This document shows, one piece after another, positions 7,264 to 13,177 of a stretch of 13,177 bases of DNA. Source of the DNA: JAVBQU01 sp031548675 (GTDB lineage: Bacteria; Bacteroidota; Bacteroidia; Bacteroidales; P3); the NCBI GenBank assembly GCA_031548675.1, contig JAVBQU010000167.1, positions 1 to 13,177 on the forward strand, in the 5' to 3' direction. Under the pieces are notes generated by a model. The model ran no database searches, was not told the origin of the DNA, and saw only the letters and a list, made by a program, of their open reading frames with translations. Both the position numbers and the translations under genes were made by a program. Within the stretch, counting starts at the first letter, position 1. The number at the start of each line of letters is the position of its first letter.

Positions 7264-8439
7264 ATGAATAACAAAAAAGATTTATTCTTAAGCGAATTAG
7301 TTCTTACTATTGAAAGCAAAGAACTAAGCAGGTTACTTTTATCCAATAAAAGAAATAAAGAATCTGATTTAAAGAACATTATTATAACAATTGTACATTT
7401 AAAAAAGGGATACTTTCTAAACTTCGTTTACCGGCACAACACCAAAGATATTACCAAAAATTATACAGAGGCAGAAGGAATAGAGTTAATCAAACAGGCT
7501 TTGGATAATGATTTTCTAAATGCCGATTTATACTCAAAAAAGCAGGATATAAGTTTAATTATCAATCCTAATGGTAAAACTTTGGTAAAAGTAAAAAATG
7601 CTGATTCAGGTTCATGCGAATCATTGAATTTCAGCCATGACAAAACCAAAGACCGACTGATTAAGACTGCCGACAATATTTATCTGCGAGAATTGGGAAT
7701 TGTAAACGCCGATTGGGAGCTTCGCAGAGAAATGAGTGATAAGTATAAACAGATTAATAAATATATAGAACTGCTAAAACCCTACTTAACAGATCTTTTA
7801 TTTGCAAAGGGATGCCATATTGCAGATATGGGTTCGGGTAAAGGATATTTGACATTTGCTTTGTATGATTACATTACAAATACGTTGAAGAAAGACGTAA
7901 AAATGACAGGTGTCGAATATAGAAAAGACTTGGTTGATACTTGCAATAGCATTGCTGAAAAATCTCATTTTGAGAACTTGCATTTTATTCAGGGCTCTAT
8001 TGAGGCTGTTAAGCTTGACCATGTTGATATTTTAATAGCCTTACATGCTTGTGATACGGCAACAGATGACGCTATTTATAAAGGAATTATGTCCGGCTCG
8101 TCATTAATCGTTTGTGCTCCATGCTGCCATAAACAGATAAGAAAAGAGCTTAATCCGGAAAAACCGCTTAACCATATAACCCAATACGGCATATTAAAAG
8201 AAAGGCAGGCTGAAATGCTTACCGACACTTTACGTGCCATGCTTATGGAAGCTAATGGTTATAAAACCCATATTTTTGAGTTTATAGCTACCGAGCATAC
8301 GCCCAAAAATGTAATGATAGTAGGCGAAAAAAGAACATCCGGTAATATTGACAAGCAACAGATATTAAATGATATTGCATCACTCAAGCAACTCTATGGC
8401 ATCCAAAAGCATTATTTGGAAGTGCTGTTGGAAAAATAA
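7264..8439 (+). CDS. Class I SAM-dependent methyltransferase of unknown substrate (Methyltransf_32-like)
   Basis: The 391-residue protein has a class I SAM-binding fold in its second half. Motif I is IADMGSGKGYLTFALYD (186-202), followed by an acidic residue at the end of strand 2 (GVEYRKDL, E218). The stretch DILIALHACDTATDDAI (255-271) and the Cys-rich CAPCCHKQIRKEL (284-296) recall the family that includes the methyltransferase domains of eukaryotic GSTCD and METTL25-type proteins; this assignment is from memory of the motifs. The N-terminal 150 residues are rich in Lys and Arg (KKGYFLNFVYRHNTKDI, 47-63) and could bind nucleic acid, but this is a guess. The CAPCCHK cluster could be catalytic or bind metal. 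It appears to be a single-gene unit with its own promoter; feoAB follows 190 bp later on the same strand, with a hairpin between them. Confidence 0.8.
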   Translation: MNNKKDLFLSELVLTIESKELSRLLLSNKRNKESDLKNIIITIVHLKKGYFLNFVYRHNTKDITKNYTEAEGIELIKQALDNDFLNADLYSKKQDISLIINPNGKTLVKVKNADSGSCESLNFSHDKTKDRLIKTADNIYLRELGIVNADWELRREMSDKYKQINKYIELLKPYLTDLLFAKGCHIADMGSGKGYLTFALYDYITNTLKKDVKMTGVEYRKDLVDTCNSIAEKSHFENLHFIQGSIEAVKLDHVDILIALHACDTATDDAIYKGIMSGSSLIVCAPCCHKQIRKELNPEKPLNHITQYGILKERQAEMLTDTLRAMLMEANGYKTHIFEFIATEHTPKNVMIVGEKRTSGNIDKQQILNDIASLKQLYGIQKHYLEVLLEK

Positions 8440-8629
8440 TCTAATATCCATTCAAAGCATGATTGAAAATCATACAAGAACTATACGATTTTGCAATAAT
8501 CACTACATTTAGGGATTGTACAATAATAAATTTCGGCTGAAATTTGCATCATATTTAAAGGTAGCATAAAGGCTGTTTAAAAAGAACTAAGACTTTTTAA
8601 ACAGCCTTTATAAAATAAAGATATTTACC
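8440..8629 (+). promoter_or_regulatory. Dyad-rich leader region of feoAB
   Basis: Besides the large hairpin at 8566-8611, this 190-bp gap holds three smaller dyads: ATGATT-GAA-AATCAT (8459-8473), the palindrome ATTGTACAAT (8515-8524), and AAATTTC-GGCT-GAAATTT (8528-8545). The first is AT-rich and vaguely Fur-like, which would suit an iron transporter gene, but it does not match a full Fur box. I could not find a good TAnnTTTG promoter with correct -33 spacing, so the transcription start is unknown. Confidence 0.35.
8566..8611 (+). terminator. Perfect 19-bp-stem hairpin just before feoAB (terminator or leader element)
   Basis: ATAAAGGCTGTTTAAAAAG (8566-8584) and its exact reverse complement (8593-8611) flank an 8-base loop, AACTAAGA. 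A GGCTG/CAGCC core with A- and T-rich flanks is what a bidirectional intrinsic terminator looks like, and it could end the methyltransferase transcript 127 bp after its stop. However, it ends only 18 bp before the feoAB ATG, so an upstream feoAB promoter would place it inside the feoAB leader, where it could act as an attenuator or operator. Confidence 0.5.
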
Positions 8630-11131
8630 ATGACATACGAAACGCCTGATACTCTTAAATTATCAGACATTGCTATAGGAGATAGTGCCATTATAACCAA
8701 GGTACGCGGACGTGGAGCTTTCCATAAACGCCTGATGGAAATGGGATTTGTACGCGGGCAAAAAATAGAAGTTGTCAGAGTTGCTCCCTTGGGAGACCCT
8801 ATAGAATACCGCCTGATGGGATATGAAATATCCCTTCGCCGCAACGAAGCTGAACTAATTGAAGTAGTTTCCATCCAAGAATTTTCCGAAAGCCAAGAGA
8901 TAGCGGATTATAACGGGGTTATTGACGAAGAAACCCTTAAAACCTCTGCACAGGAAAAAGGAAAAATTATTGACATTGCTTTTGTAGGAAATCCCAATTC
9001 GGGGAAAACCTCCTTGTTTAATGCCGCTTCCGGAGCTAAGGAAAAAGTAGGCAACTACAGCGGCGTAACTGTAGATTCGAAAAAAGGGACTTTTAAGCAA
9101 AATGGTTATACATTTAATATTACCGACTTACCCGGAACTTACTCGCTTTCTGCTTACAGCTACGAAGAATTGTATATCCGCAAATTTATATTGGAAAACA
9201 AGCCCGATATTATTGTCAATGTAATAGATGCTTCGAATCTAGAGCGTAACCTGTACCTTACCACCCAGCTTATTGACATGGATGTGAAGACGGTTATTGC
9301 CCTAAACATGTATGATGAGCTGACAACCCGCGGCGATGATTTCAACTATCCGTATTTATCACAACTTATAGGGATTCCCATTATTCCAACCGTTGCCAAC
9401 AAAGGTATAGGCATAAAAGATTTATTTGATAAAATCATTGATGTTTATGAGGACAAAGACCCTGTTGTACGCCATATCCACATCAATTACGGTGAAGCGA
9501 TAGAAGATGCTATTTCTGTCTTACAAAAACGGATTAAAAGCAGCCAATCATTTGTAGAAACGGTTTCGGCTCGATATTATGTAACCAAGCTTTTAGAAAA
9601 AGATGCAGAAATTATCAAGCAGACCGAAAAGTGGGACGATCATAAGGATATGCATGAAGTTGCTGAAAAACAAATTGCAACTTTAGAGCAGACTTACAGC
9701 CTTCCGAGCGAAACCATCATATCAAATGCACGCTACGGGTTTATTTCCGGAGCTTTGAAAGAAACCTTTAAGAAGAAGAAAACAGATAAATCCATTAAGA
9801 CCATTACGCAAAAAATAGATGCTGTTTTAACCCATAAATATTGGGGGTTTCCTATTTTCTTGGCATTCTTATATTTGATGTTTTTCTCCACCTTTACTTT
9901 AGGTAAATACCCCATGGGGTGGATAGAATCTGTTGTAGCATGGTTAGGTGACTTGGCAAAAGATTATATTTCCCTGCCTTTTGCCCGCGATCTCATAGCA
10001 GATGGAATTATCGGCGGAGTCGGCGGTGTTATTGTATTTCTGCCTAATATATTGATACTTTTCTTCTTTATTTCCATCATGGAAGATACGGGCTATATGG
10101 CTCGTGTGGCTTTTTTAATGGATAAGTTGATGCACAAAATAGGCTTGCACGGTAAATCGTTTATTCCGATGATTATAGGTTTCGGATGCAATGTGCCTGC
10201 TATTATGGCTACGCGGACTTTAGAGAATCGGGGCGACCGGATTTTAACCATGCTCACCATTCCATTTATGTCGTGTAGTGCCCGTATGCCTGTATATGTA
10301 TTGTTTACAGCCATATTTTTCCCTCACCATGCGGCTTTGGTTATGTTTAGCTTATACATTGCTGGAATTATTTTAGCTATTATTTTTGCCTTGCTTTTCA
10401 AGCGGATTATTTTCAAAACCCAAGAAGTTCCCTTTGTAATGGAACTCCCCCCCTACCGTGTGCCTACAAGCCGTTCCGTTGTTCAAAACATCTGGCTCAA
10501 AGCCCGCCACTACCTCCAAAAAATGGGAGGCATTATTTTGCTGGCATCTATTATTATATGGGTTCTGACTTATTTTCCGAAAAACACATCAAGGGAAGCC
10601 TTTTATGAAAATGAAACCGTTAAAATAGAAACTACCTATGCTGCTGCCCCTGAGGTAAAAGATTCTCTGATTTCGAATCTGAACCATATTCAGGCAATGG
10701 AAGAAATGAAGAATTCGTATCTGGGTCGTATCGGCCAGTTTATCGAACCGGCTATCAGACCCTTGGGCTTCGAATGGAAAACCGGAGTAGGCCTGCTTTC
10801 GGGTATTGCAGCCAAAGAAGTATTGATTAGCACATTAGGGGTTATGTATCAGATTCAGGATGCAGATGAAGAAACCTCTGATCTCAAAACTAAAATTGCT
10901 GCTGATACTTATACAGAAGGCGATAAGGTGGGACAAAAAGTATTTACACCTTTAACAGCCGTCTCTCTTATGGTATTTGTTTTGGTATATTTTCCCTGCT
11001 TTGCGGTATTTGTAGCTGTGGGCAGAGAATCCGGAAAATGGAAATGGCCTGTTATTTTAGCTCTATATACAACCACTGTGGCATGGATGCTTTCGTTTGC
11101 CGTGTATCAGATTGGGTCGTTAATTATATAG
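8630..11131 (+). CDS. feoAB: Fused FeoA-FeoB ferrous iron transporter
   Basis: This inner-membrane protein imports Fe(II) with a GTPase domain. It is 833 residues long, a natural FeoA-FeoB fusion common in Bacteroidetes. FeoA, an SH3-like domain, covers about 9-80 (FHKRLMEMGFVRGQKIEVVR, 31-50). After a linker of about 30 residues comes the G domain with G1 GNPNSGKT (120-127), G2 GVTVD (145-149), G3 DLPGT (166-170), G4 NMYD (226-229) and a G5-like VANKG (255-259), where many FeoBs have SAxxG. The membrane part from about 403 includes the Gate motifs FGCNVPAIMATRTLENRGDR (518-537) and SCSARMPVY (548-556), plus C790 in VYFPCFAVF, all conserved positions in FeoB. A loop of about 50 residues (650-702) lies between helices. 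No feoC follows. The ATG at 8630 directly precedes the FeoA domain, so the start is well supported. The gene converges on an outer-membrane protein gene downstream. Confidence 0.97.
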   Translation: MTYETPDTLKLSDIAIGDSAIITKVRGRGAFHKRLMEMGFVRGQKIEVVRVAPLGDPIEYRLMGYEISLRRNEAELIEVVSIQEFSESQEIADYNGVIDEETLKTSAQEKGKIIDIAFVGNPNSGKTSLFNAASGAKEKVGNYSGVTVDSKKGTFKQNGYTFNITDLPGTYSLSAYSYEELYIRKFILENKPDIIVNVIDASNLERNLYLTTQLIDMDVKTVIALNMYDELTTRGDDFNYPYLSQLIGIPIIPTVANKGIGIKDLFDKIIDVYEDKDPVVRHIHINYGEAIEDAISVLQKRIKSSQSFVETVSARYYVTKLLEKDAEIIKQTEKWDDHKDMHEVAEKQIATLEQTYSLPSETIISNARYGFISGALKETFKKKKTDKSIKTITQKIDAVLTHKYWGFPIFLAFLYLMFFSTFTLGKYPMGWIESVVAWLGDLAKDYISLPFARDLIADGIIGGVGGVIVFLPNILILFFFISIMEDTGYMARVAFLMDKLMHKIGLHGKSFIPMIIGFGCNVPAIMATRTLENRGDRILTMLTIPFMSCSARMPVYVLFTAIFFPHHAALVMFSLYIAGIILAIIFALLFKRIIFKTQEVPFVMELPPYRVPTSRSVVQNIWLKARHYLQKMGGIILLASIIIWVLTYFPKNTSREAFYENETVKIETTYAAAPEVKDSLISNLNHIQAMEEMKNSYLGRIGQFIEPAIRPLGFEWKTGVGLLSGIAAKEVLISTLGVMYQIQDADEETSDLKTKIAADTYTEGDKVGQKVFTPLTAVSLMVFVLVYFPCFAVFVAVGRESGKWKWPVILALYTTTVAWMLSFAVYQIGSLII

Positions 11132-11182
11132 ATTCAATGATTTTGTTTACTTAAAGCGGTTTTCTAAAAAGGTAAGAATGTA

Positions 11183-11258
11183 CGTCACTGCGAGTCAGAA
11201 TGATGAAGCAGTCTATTAAGATTGCTTCCAGCTTCGTTCCTCGCTGTCGCAATTGACG
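11183..11258. repeat. Imperfect palindromic intergenic repeat (REP-like)
   Basis: This 76-bp element starts CGTCACTGCGAG and ends TCGCAATTGACG, and its centre reads GAAGCAGTCT-ATT-AAGATTGCTTC. The outer CGTCA/TGACG, the TGCGA/TCGCA and the inner GAAGCA/TGCTTC pairs form a long interrupted hairpin. The CGTCATTGCGAG...AAGCAATCT type is one I recognise as a dispersed repeat in many bacterial genomes, including Bacteroidetes. It sits between two convergent genes, a common place for such elements, and may help to terminate both. The rest of the 159-bp gap shows nothing else. Confidence 0.65.
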
Positions 11259-11290
11259 CCATTAAAATTTATATTCCCCGAAGAAGTCTA

Positions 11291-11887
11291 TTACATTCCC
11301 ACTATAAAGCCTACTCTGATAACAGGATTGGTATAGGGAGAATTAGGCGTATCGTTCAGGTTATATAATATTTCTACAAAAGCCGACGATTTTCCGGCAA
11401 GAGGCGTAGCATAACCCCCTCCTACAAAAAAGCTATTAAATTGGTCTCGTATTTGAGGAGAGTTTCGTTCTGTAAATTTTTGTATAATCTGCAAATGTTC
11501 ATATTCAACACGGGCATACAAACCTGCATAAATATTGGCTCTTAGAAACAAACTTCCTCCCCAGATATTACTGACCAGATCAACACCGGGAAAATAATCA
11601 TAAAAGCGGCTGTATTTATAAGTAACACCAACCCCTCCCGAAAACCGTTCGTTCAATTTAACACCCATCATAGGAGATAAATCTAACATAAGCTGGTTTG
11701 CAGCAAAAGCAAAACCAATGCCGCCTCCCCAAAACAAACGGTCTTTAAAAGAAGCATAATTACTTTCATCATTGCTGCGGGGTTTACTGGTATTGTTTGC
11801 CGGAGGGACAGGATCTAATCTTTGAGAAAATCCGCATACGCTTCCCAACAAAAAAACAGCTAAGGCTATTGATTTTAAGCTTTTCAT
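11291..11887 (-). CDS. Small outer-membrane beta-barrel-like protein of unknown function
   Basis: The 198-residue protein begins with a type I signal peptide (MKSLKSIALAVFLLGSVCGF, cleavage likely after FSQ at 22). C18 does not fit a lipobox because Val precedes it. A Pro- and Asn-rich linker (about 25-43) leads to alternating Gly and aromatic segments that look like amphipathic strands: LFWGGGIGFAF (51-61), SGGVGVTYKYSRF (83-95), GGSLFLRANIYAGLYARVEY (110-129), FFVGGGYATPL (153-163) and a final IRVGFIVGM. This suggests a barrel of about eight strands in the outer membrane. I cannot assign a named family. It is the last gene of the - strand operon, starting 10 bp after the Maf gene stop, so it should be co-transcribed with it. 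A shared function is not evident. Confidence 0.75.
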   Translation of the reverse strand: MKSLKSIALAVFLLGSVCGFSQRLDPVPPANNTSKPRSNDESNYASFKDRLFWGGGIGFAFAANQLMLDLSPMMGVKLNERFSGGVGVTYKYSRFYDYFPGVDLVSNIWGGSLFLRANIYAGLYARVEYEHLQIIQKFTERNSPQIRDQFNSFFVGGGYATPLAGKSSAFVEILYNLNDTPNSPYTNPVIRVGFIVGM

Positions 11888-11897
11888 AATTTTGCAG

Positions 11898-12485
11898 TTA
11901 ATTCCTACAGAGTTTTTTCAATTCTTCATATAAACGCTTAGTCGGCAATCCCATTACATTAAAATACGACCCTTCAACCCTTTCTATGCCGATATACCCT
12001 ATCCATTCTTGAATGCCGTACGCTCCGGCTTTGTCGAAAGGCTTATAGGTATCTACATAATATATAATTTCTTCGAGTGTTAATTGGCGAAAATATACAT
12101 TTGTTTTTACCGAAAACGAAGTCTTTTTACCCTTCCTTTGCAAGCAGACGCCCGATATTACTTCATGCTTGCATCCCGAAAGCTGTGACAGCATTTCTAT
12201 AGCTTCTCTCCTGTCTTTAGGTTTTCCTAGAACTTTATTATGAAATAAAACGATGGTGTCTGCTGTAACAAGCACATAATTTTCAGGAAGTTCTTCGGGT
12301 TGAAATGCTTGAGATTTAAGTATTGCCAAACATTCAGCTACTTCGCCAGCAGCTAAAGATTCGGGATATATTTCTGGCACATTTTTTACCCTGACTTCAA
12401 AAGCAAAACCCATATCTGCCAGCAGCTGTTGGCGGCGTGGAGATTGTGATGCCAGAATAAGAGAATAGGGTTTTATGAAATCCAT
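11898..12485 (-). CDS. maf: Maf-family nucleoside triphosphate pyrophosphatase
   Basis: Maf proteins are cytoplasmic house-cleaning enzymes that hydrolyse non-canonical or excess nucleoside triphosphates to monophosphates and pyrophosphate. The 195-residue length is typical. The family signature SQSPRR lies at 13-18, the acidic TADTIV at 74-79 (D76), GKPKDRREAIEMLSQLSG at 87-104, the conserved KPFDKAGAYGIQ at 148-159 (K152, Q159), and SYFNVMGLP at 173-181. The Gln- and Lys-containing loop resembles YhdE-type members that prefer dTTP and UTP; the exact substrate is inferred. The ATG overlaps the 3' end of the prenyltransferase gene by 13 bp, which indicates translational coupling. The start is supported because the SQSPRR motif lies close to the N terminus, as usual. 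Confidence 0.95.
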   Translation of the reverse strand: MDFIKPYSLILASQSPRRQQLLADMGFAFEVRVKNVPEIYPESLAAGEVAECLAILKSQAFQPEELPENYVLVTADTIVLFHNKVLGKPKDRREAIEMLSQLSGCKHEVISGVCLQRKGKKTSFSVKTNVYFRQLTLEEIIYYVDTYKPFDKAGAYGIQEWIGYIGIERVEGSYFNVMGLPTKRLYEELKKLCRN

Positions 12486-13177
12486 TGTGTAATTGTGTTA
12501 TGGGTGGCTGCCACCATGGTAAATATACTTAAAAACATGCTCCATCTCAAAAAGTTAAACACAAATTTGTAATCTTCCACACTTCTTGCCTTTACCATTT
12601 TCGAGCAGGCAAAAAGCAAGGGAAGCTGTACCAGTATAACCATTACCCATGTTAAATATAAATTGCTACTCGAGAAAAATACAATAGGTAAAATTACCAT
12701 CAGGGCAATAAGCACGGCTGATAAAGCTATAACCAGCATGCGGGTTTGTTTCTCGCCCAATACAACCGGAAATGTCTTAAAGAAGCATTCCTTATCCTGC
12801 TCTGTTTTGGTTAAATCCTTAGTCATCTTCAAGATAAATGCCATCAGAAATCCATATACCGTATATAGCAAGAGATAAGAATTGAGCACTTTAAACTGCG
12901 GAATTAAACTTGTAAATATTTCGGGCTGTTTATAAACCGCAAAGTATTCGAACAGCCAAACCATGCCTATAATTAAAACGGTTATAAACCCTATTGCCAG
13001 ATTCCCCCAGAATAATAAACCTTGGTAACGTAAAGCATAGAAATATAAAACCGTTGAGGCAAGCATAAATATAAGTCCCAGATTAAACATCCCGATACCG
13101 TAGCCTACCGCAAAACCTAAAAGACTACCCACAGCCGACAACGCAATAAACGCGGTGTTTAATTTATCGTGCATGGG
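12473..13177 (-). CDS. UbiA-family prenyltransferase, C-terminal part (5' end outside the window)
   Basis: UbiA enzymes transfer a polyprenyl group from a diphosphate donor to an aromatic or glycerol-phosphate acceptor in the inner membrane. The frame stays open to the window edge (a Pro codon precedes the first in-frame Met), and the N-terminal NDxxD-type motif is missing, so the true start lies beyond the window; the first visible ATG is internal. About 234 residues are seen, made of hydrophobic helices. Counting from that Met, KMTKDLTKTEQDKE (116-129) is the second Asp-rich motif (D120, D127), followed by FFKTFPVVLGEKQTRMLV (131-148), which matches the conserved TLPIVLGKKKA-like region. 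Bacteroidetes homologues next to Maf genes are often annotated as geranylgeranylglycerol-phosphate geranylgeranyltransferase; the real substrate cannot be read here. It overlaps the Maf gene by 13 bp. Confidence 0.85.
   Translation of the reverse strand, partial: PMHDKLNTAFIALSAVGSLLGFAVGYGIGMFNLGLIFMLASTVLYFYALRYQGLLFWGNLAIGFITVLIIGMVWLFEYFAVYKQPEIFTSLIPQFKVLNSYLLLYTVYGFLMAFILKMTKDLTKTEQDKECFFKTFPVVLGEKQTRMLVIALSAVLIALMVILPIVFFSSSNLYLTWVMVILVQLPLLFACSKMVKARSVEDYKFVFNFLRWSMFLSIFTMVAATHNTITQWIS

Noticed and set aside
8630..8874. A separate feoA gene ahead of feoB
   Set aside because: The frame runs without a stop from the FeoA domain through the G domain, so it is a true fusion.
1..13177. CRISPR arrays, tRNA or rRNA genes, transposases, toxin-antitoxin or phage-defence genes
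   Set aside because: None was found on reading either strand. The direct repeats seen (TACAAGT in the 1753-1978 gap, the His-codon repeats) are too short or are protein-coding.

Overview
The window looks like chromosomal DNA from a member of the Bacteroidetes, most likely Bacteroidales. The signs are a fused FeoA-FeoB ferrous iron transporter, a UbiA-Maf gene pair, a LytTR-type response regulator, A-rich leaders without clear Shine-Dalgarno sequences, and TAnnTTTG-type -7 promoter elements. The species cannot be named from this sequence alone.

Region by region: (1) 1-92 is the C-terminal tail of an unidentified membrane protein on the + strand, followed by about 360 bp with no convincing gene but with a near-perfect 31-bp dyad just upstream of the next gene. 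(2) 451-6302 on the + strand is a complete tripartite heavy-metal RND efflux locus in the order adaptor (CzcB/CusB-like lipoprotein with a His-rich region), inner-membrane pump (CzcA/CusA-like), outer-membrane channel (TolC/CzcC-like). The two gaps inside it carry inverted repeats. (3) 6307-7059 on the - strand is a LytTR response regulator that converges on the channel gene with only 4 bp between the stop codons. No histidine kinase is in view. (4) 7264-8439 on the + strand is a SAM-dependent methyltransferase of unknown substrate. (5) 8630-11131 on the + strand is feoAB, preceded by a 190-bp region dense in dyads that ends in a perfect 19-bp-stem hairpin. (6) 11132-11290 is a convergent gap holding a 76-bp imperfect palindrome that looks like a dispersed repeat. 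(7) 11291-13177 on the - strand is a tightly packed operon: a UbiA-family prenyltransferase (5' end beyond the window), a Maf nucleotide pyrophosphatase, and a small outer-membrane beta-barrel-like protein.

How the genes work together: the three efflux proteins should form one envelope-spanning pump. The His-rich adaptor and the absence of a CusA-like methionine triad in the pump both point to divalent cations (Zn, Co, Ni or Cd) rather than Cu(I)/Ag(I). FeoAB imports Fe(II) and is a separate transcription unit. The UbiA-Maf-barrel genes are co-transcribed by position, but no shared function is evident.

I do not see a clearly new multi-gene system. The most notable unexplained signals are non-coding: the dyad in front of the efflux operon, the palindromic gap between pump and adaptor, and the feoAB leader.
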